The notes below the pieces were generated by a model. It did not search any database. It was not told the origin of the DNA and was given only the letters and a program-made list of their open reading frames with translations. A stretch of DNA of 64,000 nt. Source: Micromonospora gifhornensis (GTDB lineage Bacteria > Actinomycetota > Actinomycetes > Mycobacteriales > Micromonosporaceae). Positions 1-8,021 of the stretch are shown one piece after another. The position numbers were made by a program, and so were the translations under genes. How positions within the stretch are numbered: the stretch's first letter is position 1; each line of letters starts with the position of its first letter. The stretch is from NCBI RefSeq assembly GCF_016863515.1, contig NZ_BOPA01000038.1, positions 21,389-85,388 of the forward strand. The letters run 5' to 3'.

Positions 1-78
1 AGTGTCGAGGCGGTACGGGTGCTGCGCAAGGAGGGCGGCAAGACCGGCCTGTGGCAGCGTCCGCAGGACCGACCGTGA
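1..78 (+). CDS. moaC: Cyclic pyranopterin monophosphate synthase MoaC, C-terminal end only
   Basis: The gene enters from outside the window; only the last 25 codons are present, ending in TGA. The visible tail reads VRVLRKEGGKTGLWQRP, which matches the MoaC C-terminus (a 'GGKSG-x-W/R' ending). MoaC converts the MoaA product into cyclic pyranopterin monophosphate, the first step of molybdenum cofactor synthesis. Its stop overlaps the GTG start of the next gene, and mog, moeA and moaE follow, which supports the call despite the short fragment. Confidence 0.8.
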   Translation, partial: SVEAVRVLRKEGGKTGLWQRPQDRP

Positions 79-545
79 TCCGGGCCCGGGTGGTGGTGGC
101 GTCCAACCGGGCTGTCGCCGGTGTCTACGCCGACACGAGTGGTCCGCTGCTCGTCGCGGGACTGCGCGAGTGGGGCTGCACGGTGGACGATCCGGTGGTG
201 GTGCCCGACGGGGAGCCGGTCGGTCTGGCGATCCGACAGGCCGTGGCGGACGCCGTCGACGTGGTGTTGACAAGCGGCGGGACGGGAATCACCCCGACCG
301 ACCGGACCCCGGACGTGACTCGGGCGCTGCTTGACTACGAGATCCCCGGCATCGCCGAGGCGATCCGCGCCCACAGCCGCGACAAGGTGCCCACGGCGGC
401 GCTGTCCCGGGCGGTGGCCGGGGTGGCGGGTCGAACGCTCGTGGTGAACCTGCCCGGCTCGACCGGCGGAGCGCGGGACGGCCTCGCCGTGCTGGGGCCG
501 ATCCTCACGCACGCGGTCGAACAGTTGCGCGGTGGCGACCACTGA
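75..545 (+). CDS. mog: MogA/MoaB-family molybdopterin adenylyltransferase
   Basis: This protein of about 156 residues has the MoCF-biosynthesis fold used for adenylylating molybdopterin before molybdate insertion. The key signature is LTSGGTGITPTDRTPD (near residues 68-83), followed by the IPGIAEAIR segment and the LPGSTGGARD loop. The start is taken as GTG at 75 because it overlaps the moaC TGA (GTGA), implying translational coupling; an upstream GTG at 51 is possible. It lies between moaC and moeA in a Moco operon. Confidence 0.9.
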   Translation: MIRARVVVASNRAVAGVYADTSGPLLVAGLREWGCTVDDPVVVPDGEPVGLAIRQAVADAVDVVLTSGGTGITPTDRTPDVTRALLDYEIPGIAEAIRAHSRDKVPTAALSRAVAGVAGRTLVVNLPGSTGGARDGLAVLGPILTHAVEQLRGGDH

Positions 546-554
546 CCGAACCGA

Positions 555-560
555 TAGGCT
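555..560 (+). promoter_or_regulatory. -10 box (TAGGCT) of a predicted leaderless moeA transcript
   Basis: TAGGCT is followed by 7 nt and then the GTG at 568, the TANNNT-N6-8-start pattern repeated through the window. It sits just after the mog stop and gives moeA its own promoter. Confidence 0.45.
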
Positions 561-567
561 CTCGCTG

Positions 568-1815
568 GTGAGCACGAAAACCGCAGACGCCGCCGGGTCC
601 GGGCCGATGGGCTGGGAACAGGCGCGGTCGCGGGCGTACGCGGTTGGCCTGGCTGCCGCGCTTCCCACAGTCGACGTGCCGCTCGCCGACGCCGACGGGC
701 ACACCCTCGCCGAGCCGCTGGCGCCCCGGACCGACCTGCCGGCGTTCACCACGTCCAGCGTGGACGGCTGGGCGGTACGCGGCCCCGGCCCGTGGCGGAT
801 CGTCGGGCGGGTGCTGGCCGGTACGACGCCGGCTCCGTTGACCGAGGACGGGACGACCGTCGAGATCGCGACGGGGGCGATGGTGCCCTCGGGGGCGTCG
901 GCCGTGCTGCGGGTGGAGGAGTCGACGCGTACCCATGAGGGGTTTGTCGACGGTGTGCCGCGACCGGCGCCGGAGTGGCGGCTGCCCGGCGAGGAGGCTG
1001 CCGCCGGTGAGGAACTGCTGCCGGCCGGGACCCCGGTCGATCCGTCGGTGATCGGTCTCGCCGCCTCCTGCGGACACGACACCCTGCGGGTACGTGCGCA
1101 GCCTCGGGCCGCGTTGCTGGTCTTCGGTGACGAGTTGTTGACCGCCGGTCCGCCCGCCGCCGGCCGGATCCGCGACGCGCTCGGCCCGGCCGTCCCGGCC
1201 TGGCTGCGGCGGTACGGCTGCCGGGTGCGTACGACAGATGTGGTCGGGCCGGTCGCCGACACGTTGCCCGCCCACGAGGCGGCGCTGCGCAGCGCGTTGG
1301 CCGAGGTCGACCTCGTCTGCACCACCGGCGGCACCATGCACGGCCCGGTCGACCACCTGCACCCCGCGCTGGCGACACTGGGCGCGGACTACGTGGTCAA
1401 CACCGTCGCGGTGCGACCCGGCTTTCCGATGCTGCTGGCCCGGGTGACCGGCCCCGACGGGCGGACCCGATTCGTGGCCGGCCTGCCGGGCAATCCGCAG
1501 TCCGCCGTCATCGCCCTGGTCTCGCTCGTCGCGCCGCTGCTGGCGGGTCTCGCCGGCCGGCCGATGCCGGTACTTCCGCACGCCACGCTCGCCGAGCCGA
1601 TTCCCGGTCGGGGGAACCACACCCACCTGGCCCTGGTCCGGCTCGATCGGGCGGCCGGGACCGCGCATCCGGTGCGGCACGTTGGTTCGGCGATGTTGCG
1701 AGGGCTGTCCGGGGCCGACGGGTTCGCGGTCATCGCGCCGGGCAGTTCCGGAACGGTCGGGGATCAGGTGCCGGTCGTACCGTTGCCGTTGCTGCCCGGG
1801 GAGCGGACATGGTGA
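568..1815 (+). CDS. moeA: Molybdopterin molybdenumtransferase MoeA
   Basis: MoeA inserts molybdate into adenylylated molybdopterin to give mature Moco. The protein is about 415 residues, normal for the family. Visible signatures are SSVDGWAV early (substrate-binding region), IATGAMVPSGASAVLRVE, the MoCF-like TTGGTMHGPVDH, and VAGLPGNPQSAVIA near the C-terminus. The start is placed at GTG 568 because TAGGCT lies 7 nt upstream; a GTG at 532 in frame would overlap mog and add 12 residues with no family similarity. Its end overlaps moaE by 7 nt. Confidence 0.93.
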   Translation: MSTKTADAAGSGPMGWEQARSRAYAVGLAAALPTVDVPLADADGHTLAEPLAPRTDLPAFTTSSVDGWAVRGPGPWRIVGRVLAGTTPAPLTEDGTTVEIATGAMVPSGASAVLRVEESTRTHEGFVDGVPRPAPEWRLPGEEAAAGEELLPAGTPVDPSVIGLAASCGHDTLRVRAQPRAALLVFGDELLTAGPPAAGRIRDALGPAVPAWLRRYGCRVRTTDVVGPVADTLPAHEAALRSALAEVDLVCTTGGTMHGPVDHLHPALATLGADYVVNTVAVRPGFPMLLARVTGPDGRTRFVAGLPGNPQSAVIALVSLVAPLLAGLAGRPMPVLPHATLAEPIPGRGNHTHLALVRLDRAAGTAHPVRHVGSAMLRGLSGADGFAVIAPGSSGTVGDQVPVVPLPLLPGERTW

Positions 1816-2228
1816 TCCTGATCGGAACCGTCACCGAACAGCCGTTGGATCTTGCCGCGCACGAGGCCGCGGTGGCCGACCACCGGGCCGGCGCGGTGGT
1901 CTCGTTCGCCGGGGTGGTCCGCGACCACGACCACGGGCGAGCGGTGGCCAGCCTGGAGTACGAGGGCCATCCGAGCGCCGAGCGGGTGCTGCGGGAGGTG
2001 GCCGCCGAGATCGCCGCGGACCCCGAGGTGTACGCGGTGGCCGTGTCGCACCGGATCGGCCCACTGGCCATCGGCGACGCGGCCCTGGTGGCGGCGGTCA
2101 GCACCGCGCACCGGGCCGCCGCGTTCGCCGCCTGCGCTCGTCTGGTGGACGAGGTGAAGGCCCGCCTGCCGATCTGGAAGCGGCAGGTCTTCACCGATGG
2201 CACCGAGGAGTGGGTGAACTGCCCCTGA
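1809..2228 (+). CDS. moaE: Molybdopterin synthase catalytic subunit MoaE
   Basis: MoaE is the large subunit of molybdopterin synthase; it takes sulfur from the thiocarboxylated MoaD tail to build the dithiolene. The 139-residue protein shows the family landmarks AGAVVSFAGVVRDHD, LEYEGH, VSHRIGPLAIGD, a central AHRAAAFAAC block and KARLPIWKRQ with the catalytic lysines. It overlaps moeA by 7 nt and closes this Moco operon. Its partner moaD is 11 kb away, next to moaA. Confidence 0.95.
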   Translation: MVILIGTVTEQPLDLAAHEAAVADHRAGAVVSFAGVVRDHDHGRAVASLEYEGHPSAERVLREVAAEIAADPEVYAVAVSHRIGPLAIGDAALVAAVSTAHRAAAFAACARLVDEVKARLPIWKRQVFTDGTEEWVNCP

Positions 2229-2232
2229 TGCC

Positions 2233-3675
2233 CTACCGCCGGCCGTACAGGATGGCGTTGCGGGCCATCCGGTCGGTCAGGAAGGCCGGCTCTGCGCCGG
2301 GCCGCCACGGCAGCGCGGCGACAAGCACGATCAGGGCCAGGATCAGGGAGTTCTCCATCACCGCGCCGAACAGGCCGTCGGCGTAGTGCGAGACTTCCGG
2401 CAGCTGATGTTCGTACGGCCAGATCGGTGAGATCAGGAAGAGCAGGTAGAGCCCGACGGCGGCGATGCCGTGCCGGATGCCGGTCAACGTCGGGTACCAG
2501 ATCGGCGGGCGTAGCGCGGCCACTCCCGGAGGGCCGCCGTAGGGCCCTGCCGTGGCTCGGGCGACAAGTCCCCGACTCGCGTCGCGGCGGCGGATCGCCG
2601 CGTCGGCCAGCACGATGATCGCCGGGATCACCCAGACGAGGTGGTGCGTCCAGGAGATCGGGCTGATCACGTTGGCGGTCAACCCGACCAGGGTGAAGGC
2701 GGTCAGTTCGTCGCCGTCGGAGTGCGCGTTGGCGGCCCGGGACAGACCGAGCGTGAGCACCAGTACGGCGAACGCGAGCCAGAGCAGGCCGGGGGTCTCG
2801 ATCGAGTCGTAGAGTCGGGCCAGGAGCCCGGCCAGCGACTGGTTGGGCGTCATGTCGGCCGCACCCACCCGCTCGGTCTGCCACAGCACGCTGCCGAAGT
2901 AGGCCCGGGATTCGGCTCCGACGATGCCGAAGCTGCCGATGGTGACGCCGACCGTGGTACCGATGGCCGTCCAGGCGACCCGCCACTGTCGAGTGATGAT
3001 CAGATAGAAGATGAACAGGGCCGGGGTCAGTTTGACCGCCGTGGCCAGCCCGATGCCCACGCCGGCCCAGGCGCCGCTGTAGATGAACCGCAGCACTGGG
3101 CCGTCGGTGTCGGCCTGGTGCGTACCGCGACGGGACCGCCAGCGCAGGGCCACCATGTCCGCCATGATCAGGGCGAACAGCAGCAGGTTGACCTGCCCGT
3201 ATCCGAGGGTCTCCCGGACCGGTTCGATGGCGGTCGCCAGCGGCGTGGCGATGGCCACCGTGTACCACAGTGGCCAGCCCATCCGGTCGACGATCGGGCG
3301 CAGCAGCGCGGCCAGCACCACGGCCAGGGCGGCGATGCTCATCAACGCGTTCACCAGACCAGCCATGGTCACCGGCAGGTGCGCCATGGGCAGCATGGCC
3401 AGGCCCGCGAAGGGTGGATAGGTGAAACCCAATGTGGTGTCGGGTGCGACAAACTCGTACAGCTCATGACCGCTCGCCCACCAGACCACCGCACCGTGGT
3501 AGATCTTCATGTCGAAGAAGTTGTACGGCCGCCCGAATGCACCGATGGCAAGCCAAGCGGCATAGGCGACGGCGGCCACGATGCCGGTCCGTACGACTCT
3601 TCTTCGATCGATCCCACGCGTTACGCGACGGACTGCGGCGAGGCGGTCCAGCCTTCTACCGACATTCGTCGGCAT
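2233..3675 (-). CDS. Polytopic membrane glycosyltransferase, DUF2029/GT87-like
   Basis: This 480-residue protein has about 10-12 hydrophobic segments and a FFDMKIYHGAVVWWASG loop after the first one. The acidic residue in the first extracytoplasmic loop and the TYPPFAGLAMLP motif are typical of actinobacterial DUF2029/GT87 polyprenol-phosphate-mannose-dependent mannosyltransferases. Such enzymes build lipomannan or arabinomannan-type glycans outside the membrane. The ATG at 3675 is chosen because the upstream extension is Arg/Gly-rich and non-hydrophobic. It converges on moaE with a 4-nt gap. The exact acceptor cannot be read from sequence. Confidence 0.75.
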   Translation of the reverse strand: MPTNVGRRLDRLAAVRRVTRGIDRRRVVRTGIVAAVAYAAWLAIGAFGRPYNFFDMKIYHGAVVWWASGHELYEFVAPDTTLGFTYPPFAGLAMLPMAHLPVTMAGLVNALMSIAALAVVLAALLRPIVDRMGWPLWYTVAIATPLATAIEPVRETLGYGQVNLLLFALIMADMVALRWRSRRGTHQADTDGPVLRFIYSGAWAGVGIGLATAVKLTPALFIFYLIITRQWRVAWTAIGTTVGVTIGSFGIVGAESRAYFGSVLWQTERVGAADMTPNQSLAGLLARLYDSIETPGLLWLAFAVLVLTLGLSRAANAHSDGDELTAFTLVGLTANVISPISWTHHLVWVIPAIIVLADAAIRRRDASRGLVARATAGPYGGPPGVAALRPPIWYPTLTGIRHGIAAVGLYLLFLISPIWPYEHQLPEVSHYADGLFGAVMENSLILALIVLVAALPWRPGAEPAFLTDRMARNAILYGRR

Positions 3676-3879
3676 GGCGTGGCCACCCCCGTACCAAGGT
3701 CGTCCTACCCGTCCAGGTCCGGTAGGGAGCCTAGAACGGCGCCTCACGTCAGTGCCTCCCGCGTTATGCGACCGTGTCCGATCCCACACATTCTTTTGAC
3801 ATTTCCACCGCGTTAACGCCTAGCGGGCGGTTCAGGTGATTCGCGGCCTTAGCGGGGGGTGGGGGCCGGTAATCGCAGG
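3676..3879. other. Intergenic region, no gene seen
   Basis: About 200 nt lie between the GT87-like start and the DoxX stop. They contain a GCGTTAACGC palindrome (about 3809-3818) with the TTAACGCCT core that also occurs in the dispersed repeat described elsewhere, possibly a worn remnant. No terminator or other structure is convincing. Confidence 0.3.
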
Positions 3880-4425
3880 TCAGCCGGGAAGTCGACGGGC
3901 GGTGGCTGCGGACACGGCGGCGATGCGGGCCTCACGGCGGGCGGTACGCACGGCGCGGCTCACCGACCGTCGAGAGTGGTCGATGCGGTGCCCGGCCCGC
4001 CAACGCAGCCCCGGCTTTCCCTGAGTGTCGGCGGCGGCGAGCAGCAGCCCACCGAAGAGACCGATGTTCTTCAGGAAGTGAGTCTGGTGGTTGTGGCGCT
4101 GCGCCGGGTCCTCTTGACGCCAGAATGGATGCCCGGCCAGCGTCACCGGGACCAGGGTGCCCGCCAGGACCAGCGCCGCCGGCCGGGTGAACCGCCCGGT
4201 GGCGAGCATCAGTCCGGCACCGACCTGAACGGCGGCGTTTGCGCGGATCAGCGTCGCGGTGTCGGTGGGGATGCTCGGATGAATCCATTGCAGCAGGGGC
4301 GTCACTCGATCGGTGATGGGCTCGGCTGCGGGTACCAGGCGCTCCGGCTGGGTGAAGTTGCGAGCGCCGCTGACCAGGAAGATGCCGCTGAGCATGGCGC
4401 GGGCGAGGAACCGTACGGGCGTCAT
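3880..4425 (-). CDS. DoxX-family membrane protein
   Basis: The 181-residue protein has the DoxX layout: FLARAMLSGIFLVSGARN as the first helix, then a paired loop, GAGLMLATGRFTRPAALVLAG, an HPFW motif, and LKNIGLFGGLLLAA as the last helix. DoxX-family members are small integral membrane proteins linked to quinone-type redox chemistry, but the role of this one is unknown. The ATG at 4425 is chosen because it begins directly before the first helix and a weak -10 (TATGAC) lies 6 nt upstream. The C-terminal tail is rich in Arg and Ala. Confidence 0.8.
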   Translation of the reverse strand: MTPVRFLARAMLSGIFLVSGARNFTQPERLVPAAEPITDRVTPLLQWIHPSIPTDTATLIRANAAVQVGAGLMLATGRFTRPAALVLAGTLVPVTLAGHPFWRQEDPAQRHNHQTHFLKNIGLFGGLLLAAADTQGKPGLRWRAGHRIDHSRRSVSRAVRTARREARIAAVSAATARRLPG

Positions 4426-4547
4426 GGACCAGTCATACCCTCTTCGGGCCGCGGTCACTCGCCACAACGGCGGATCTCGATCGACCGGGTGATGACGGAC
4501 GGCGCGCCGATTCCAGCGACCATCGCGGATGGACGGGCCACAGGCGG

Positions 4548-4553
4548 TAACCT
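4548..4553 (+). promoter_or_regulatory. -10 box (TAACCT) of a predicted leaderless GNAT transcript
   Basis: TAACCT is followed by 6 nt and then the GTG at 4560. No ribosome binding site is visible, so the mRNA is probably leaderless. Confidence 0.45.
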
Positions 4554-4559
4554 CGCGGC

Positions 4560-5105
4560 GTGACGACGCTGCGGCTACGACCCGAGGAGCCGGCTGACAC
4601 CGGCGCGGTCCGTCGGGTGCTGGCTGCGGCCTTCGCCCGGCCGGACGTGGCAACCCCGCCAGAGGTACGGCTCGTCGAGGAGCTGCGCGGCGGCGACGCC
4701 TGGCTTCCGGAGCTGGCGATGGTCGCCGAGTACGGCGGTGAGATCGTCGGCTACGCCCTGTTCACCCGGGTCCTCGTGTGCGCGGACGAGCACACCGCCC
4801 CGGCACTGGCCCTCGGCCCGGTGGCGGTGGCACCTCACCGTCAGCGGATCGGGCTCGGCACCTCCGTGGTGCAGGCCGGCCTGGAGGCGGCCACGGAACT
4901 CGGTGAGCGACTGGTCGTGGTGCTCGGCGACCCGGCGTACTACAGGCGTTTCGGGTTCAGCCGGGCCGACCGGATGGGTCTGACGAGCCCCTGGTCGGGG
5001 CTTGGTGAGCCGTGGCAGGCCCTGGTGCTGCCGCCGTCGACGAGCGGTGAGCCTGCCCCGCCGCAGGGCGAAGTCGTCTTCCCGCCGCCCTGGTCCAAGG
5101 TCTGA
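4560..5105 (+). CDS. GNAT-family N-acetyltransferase
   Basis: This 181-residue protein resembles the YhbS-like GNAT group. It has an N-terminal LRPEEPADTGAVRRVLAAAF segment, the strand ALALGPVAVAPHRQRIGLG that carries the acetyl-CoA pyrophosphate-binding Q/R-x-x-G-x-G loop, then VVVLGDPAYYRRFGFSRA, the characteristic end of such enzymes. The acceptor substrate is unknown. GTG at 4560 is chosen from the TAACCT-N6 promoter spacing. Confidence 0.85.
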   Translation: MTTLRLRPEEPADTGAVRRVLAAAFARPDVATPPEVRLVEELRGGDAWLPELAMVAEYGGEIVGYALFTRVLVCADEHTAPALALGPVAVAPHRQRIGLGTSVVQAGLEAATELGERLVVVLGDPAYYRRFGFSRADRMGLTSPWSGLGEPWQALVLPPSTSGEPAPPQGEVVFPPPWSKV

Positions 5106-5125
5106 CTGTTCCCCGTGCGGACACC

Positions 5126-5416
5126 TCACCGGCTGGTCCGCGCCGAAGCGCGTCGAGCGGGGTACGGGACCGGCGCGACGCGCACCGGGCGGATCCCCTC
5201 CGGCATCACGAACAACTGACGCTTCTCGGTCGCGTCTCCGTGCCGGTCGAGCTGGTAGCAGTCGATCCACGTCCAGCCGTACGGCGGGTGGCGGTCGGTC
5301 AGTTCGCGGATCACGCGGACCAGGATCGGCACGTGGAACTGCGGAGACGCGTCCCGGTTCAGCAGGTAGACGCCGGGGCTCACCCGGGGAGTCCCGTCCT
5401 CCCGACGGCCGGTCAC
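5126..5416 (-). CDS. Small conserved-looking hypothetical protein
   Basis: The 96-residue frame begins with GTG and reads SPGVYLLNRDASPQFHVPIL, then YGWTWIDCYQLDRHGDATEK and QLFVMPEGIRP. The protein-like composition (Tyr, Trp, Phe and balanced charge) and ordinary codon use suggest a real gene. It is divergent from the HTH regulator at 5646 and may be part of that module. I do not recognise a family. It could act with the regulator, but nothing in the sequence proves it. Confidence 0.5.
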   Translation of the reverse strand: MTGRREDGTPRVSPGVYLLNRDASPQFHVPILVRVIRELTDRHPPYGWTWIDCYQLDRHGDATEKRQLFVMPEGIRPVRVAPVPYPARRASARTSR

Positions 5417-5630
5417 CGGGCATCACGGTCGGACACGGGTGCCTCCTCGGCTACCAGCAGAGATGGAAGGGGCCGCCCCGGAGGTGCTCGCCGGGTCGGG
5501 GCGGCCCCGACAGCGCGACCAGCGGGTTCGGGTCCTCCACTGGCAGCGCCGTCCTGATTTCCACCTTTCCGGCGATTGCGTCCCCCATACACCCCGTATC
5601 GGAGTGGAGACTGAGTGTCCCGGGACGTCC

Positions 5631-5638
5631 AGGAGGGA
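5631..5638 (+). promoter_or_regulatory. Ribosome binding site that fixes the regulator start
   Basis: AGGAGGGA ends 7 nt before the GTG at 5646. This places the start of the HTH/DUF5753 gene there rather than at upstream in-frame codons. Confidence 0.6.
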
Positions 5639-5645
5639 CCGCAGA

Positions 5646-6413
5646 GTGAACCGTGCCGTTGTAGCAGCCATGACCGAGGCGGGCGAGACCGCCGACACCC
5701 TCGCGGCGCAGGTCGGTGTCGACCCGAAGACCGCCGCCCGGTGGGCGAGCCATGGACGCATCCCGCGTCCGCAGACACGCCGGAGGGTCGCCGCGGTCCT
5801 CGGTCGCGAGGTGACCGAGCTGTGGCCAGACGTTCTCAAGCGGCGCGAGCCGGCGTGGTTCCGGCGGTGGGTGGACATCGAGCGCGAGGCGGTGGCGCTG
5901 CGCTGGTTCGAGCTGACCTGGGTGCCGGGTCTGCTTCAGACCGAGGCGTACGCGCGGGCGACGCTGGCCGGGGAAAAGCTGACCACCGACGATGTCGGAC
6001 GATTAGTGGAGGCCCGCCTTCAACGGCAGGCCATCCTGCGGCGGGACAACCCACCGATGCTGGTCGTGGTGCTCGACGAGTTGGTGCTGCGTCGGTCCGC
6101 CTACGGTGACCGGGCCCTGATGCGGGAACAGTGTGAGCACCTGGTGGCGTGCGGCACCCACCCCACCACGACGATCCACGTCGTGCCCGCGTCGGTCGGC
6201 ATGTACCCCGGTCTGGGCGGACCCTTCACCCTCGCCGAACTGGACGACGGCAGCGTGCTCGGTCACGCCGACAGCCAGGCCGAGGCGAAGATCATCGATA
6301 ACCCTGCGGACGTTGCTACCCTGGGCCGCAGGTGGGAACGCATCCGTGGCGAGGCCCTGTCGCGGACGCAGTCCCTGGAGCTGATCAGGGAAGCGGCAGC
6401 ATCATGGACATGA
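5646..6413 (+). CDS. HTH regulator with DUF5753-like domain (copy 1)
   Basis: A 255-residue protein. Residues 1-60 form a helix-turn-helix (TADTLAAQVGVDPKTAARWA, then RRRVAAVLGREVTELWP). The rest is a DUF5753-type domain, recognisable by WVPGLLQTEAYARA, LVEARLQRQAIL and VVPASVGMYPGLGGPFTLAEL. In actinomycetes such regulators are paired with a small DUF397 protein; the best studied are the WhiJ/BldB-type developmental switches. Here the stop overlaps the ATG of the DUF397 gene by 10 nt. A second such pair occurs at 48.3 kb. Confidence 0.85.
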   Translation: MNRAVVAAMTEAGETADTLAAQVGVDPKTAARWASHGRIPRPQTRRRVAAVLGREVTELWPDVLKRREPAWFRRWVDIEREAVALRWFELTWVPGLLQTEAYARATLAGEKLTTDDVGRLVEARLQRQAILRRDNPPMLVVVLDELVLRRSAYGDRALMREQCEHLVACGTHPTTTIHVVPASVGMYPGLGGPFTLAELDDGSVLGHADSQAEAKIIDNPADVATLGRRWERIRGEALSRTQSLELIREAAASWT

Positions 6414-6604
6414 CCGGCGCGCAATGGCGTAAGAGCAGCAAGAGCGGCAACAACGGCGGGAACTGTGTCGAGGTCGCCGACAACCTCCCCGGCATCGTCC
6501 TCGTCCGGGACACCAAGGACCGCGACGGCGGGGCGCTCGCCTTCGAGCCAGCGGCCTGGCACTCCTTCGTCGAGCTGGCAAAGGCCGGCAGCCCGACCGC
6601 CTGA
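6404..6604 (+). CDS. DUF397 domain protein (partner of copy 1)
   Basis: A 66-residue protein with the full DUF397 pattern: QWRKSSKSGNNGGNCVEVAD, then VLVRDTKDRDG, then FEPAAWHSFVE. It overlaps the upstream HTH/DUF5753 gene, so the two are almost certainly co-translated. DUF397 proteins are thought to modulate the partner regulator; their target is unknown here. Confidence 0.92.
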   Translation: MDMTGAQWRKSSKSGNNGGNCVEVADNLPGIVLVRDTKDRDGGALAFEPAAWHSFVELAKAGSPTA

Positions 6605-6644
6605 CACCCCTCAACCGAAGCCCTCAACCGAAGCCGGCCGACAG

Positions 6645-7928
6645 TCAGGCGGGTTGGGTGCGCAGGTAGCGGCCGAAGTGGGGGACGGTGAAGGCGACAG
6701 TGCCGCGTTCTCCGGAGTAGATAAGCCCCTTCTTGATCAGCGCGTCGCGGGCCGGGGAGAGGCTGGCGGGCTTACGACCGAGGGCGCGGGCGATCTCGGC
6801 GGTCGGCACCGCCGCGTCCATGTCGTCCCGTCCGCCGCCATCCGCTGCCCCCTCGACCAGGGAGAGGGCGGCCATCGCCCGCATGTACTCCCGTTCCGCC
6901 GGGGTGGCCCGCTCGAAGCGGGAGCCGAAGAAGCCCACCGCCAACTCCGCCTCGGCCTCCGGAGCGGCCACCCGTACGTCGGCGGCGGTGATCGGTGATC
7001 GGGGCGCGTGATCCCAGGTCGCCTTGCCGTACGCCTGGACGAAGTACGGGTAGCCGCCGGACTTCTCGTAGAGCAGGTCGAGCGCCTTCGCCTCGTACTC
7101 CACGTCCTCGCGCTCGGCCGGGGCGCAGAGTGCCTGGTCGGCGGCGATCCGGTCGAGCCGGTCGATACGTTGGTAGCGGAACAGCCGCTCGGAGTACGAC
7201 TTGGCCGCGCTCAGCACCGCCGGCAGGTGCGGCAGGCCTGCGCCGACCACGATCAGCGGCGCGCCGAGTTGGGACAGCTCGTGGCAGGCGGCGCAGAGCG
7301 CGGAGACCTCCTCCGGCCCGAGATCCTGCATCTCGTCGATGAAGATGGCCACGCCGGTGCCGACGTCGCTGGCGACCGAGGCGGCGTCGGTGAGCAACTC
7401 CACCAGGTCGATCTCGATGTCGCCGGAGTCGGCGCGCCCGCTGGCCGCCGGTACGTCGATGCCGGGCTGCCAGCGGTCCCGCAGCTTCGGGGCGGCACCG
7501 CCCCGGCCGGTCGGGGCACCCCGTTGGGCGAAGGCTTTGAGCACCCCGAGGAAGGCGTCGATGCGGTCCGGTGCCCGGTGCCGGGGAGCGAGTTCCCGGA
7601 CGGCCATGTGCAGGGCGGCGGCGATCGGTCGGCGCAGCGACTGATCCGGTCGAGCCTCGATCTTGCCGCTGCCCCAGAGCCGGTTGATGGCCTGCGATCG
7701 AAGCGTGTTGAGCAGTACGGTCTTGCCGACGCCCCGCAGGCCGGTGAGCATCAGGCTGCGTTCCGGTCGGCCGCGCGCGATCCGTTCCAGGACGATGTCG
7801 AAGACGTCCAGTTCCCGCCCCCGCCCGGCGAGTTCGGGCGGGCGCTGACCGGCGCCCGGAGCGTACGGGTTGCGGACCGGATCCACGAATCGCAGAGTAT
7901 CGGGCCGTCTAGCCAAGGAGCTAGACAT
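6645..7928 (-). CDS. AAA+ ATPase with C-terminal winged-helix-like region
   Basis: The 427-residue protein has Walker A GLRGVGKT at residues 63-70 and Walker B VAIFIDEMQD at about 193-202. VVGAGLPHLP looks like sensor 1 and YPYFVQAYGKATWD lies in the lid. The C-terminal part, AEIARALGRKPASLSPARDALIKKGLIYSGERG, looks like a winged helix. This layout resembles Cdc6/Orc1-like and STAND-type ATPases that bind DNA, but no partner gene is adjacent. Two identical dyads (GTCTAGC-N6-GCTAGAC) lie at and just upstream of the start, so it may regulate itself. Its biological role is not known. Confidence 0.8.
   Translation of the reverse strand: MSSSLARRPDTLRFVDPVRNPYAPGAGQRPPELAGRGRELDVFDIVLERIARGRPERSLMLTGLRGVGKTVLLNTLRSQAINRLWGSGKIEARPDQSLRRPIAAALHMAVRELAPRHRAPDRIDAFLGVLKAFAQRGAPTGRGGAAPKLRDRWQPGIDVPAASGRADSGDIEIDLVELLTDAASVASDVGTGVAIFIDEMQDLGPEEVSALCAACHELSQLGAPLIVVGAGLPHLPAVLSAAKSYSERLFRYQRIDRLDRIAADQALCAPAEREDVEYEAKALDLLYEKSGGYPYFVQAYGKATWDHAPRSPITAADVRVAAPEAEAELAVGFFGSRFERATPAEREYMRAMAALSLVEGAADGGGRDDMDAAVPTAEIARALGRKPASLSPARDALIKKGLIYSGERGTVAFTVPHFGRYLRTQPA
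7907..7926. promoter_or_regulatory. Dyad 1, GTCTAGC-N6-GCTAGAC, over the ATPase start
   Basis: A perfect 7-bp inverted repeat with a 6-nt centre covers the first codons of the AAA+ gene; its last base is in the start codon. The same arms and spacing recur at 7977, which argues for an operator rather than chance. Confidence 0.5.
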
Positions 7929-7964
7929 CGGTAGAGGAGGCTACGGCGTGTCGACCGTCGACAT

Positions 7965-8008
7965 AAAACTAGTGCTGTCTAGCATCCACGCTAGACAGCA
8001 CTAGTTTT
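7965..8008 (-). terminator. 19-bp perfect hairpin with T-tract; contains dyad 2
   Basis: The arms 7965-7983 and 7990-8008 are perfect reverse complements around ATCCAC. On the minus strand the stem is followed by TTTT (within the arm) and ATGT, fitting an intrinsic terminator for the membrane protein that ends at 8022. The inner part, 7977-7996, is GTCTAGC-N6-GCTAGAC, identical in arms and spacing to the dyad at 7907, so this may also be an operator for the ATPase gene. Confidence 0.65.
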
Positions 8009-8021
8009 GCCGATCGTCGAC

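Noticed and set aside
2641..3816. Open frame on the plus strand opposite the GT87-like gene
   Set aside because: Gln/Arg/His-rich shadow with no fold; the minus strand encodes clear membrane helices.
3790..3830. TTGACA at 3795-3800 on the plus strand as a promoter
   Set aside because: No -10 hexamer at a suitable spacing and the next plus-strand gene is over 700 nt away, beyond a minus-strand gene.
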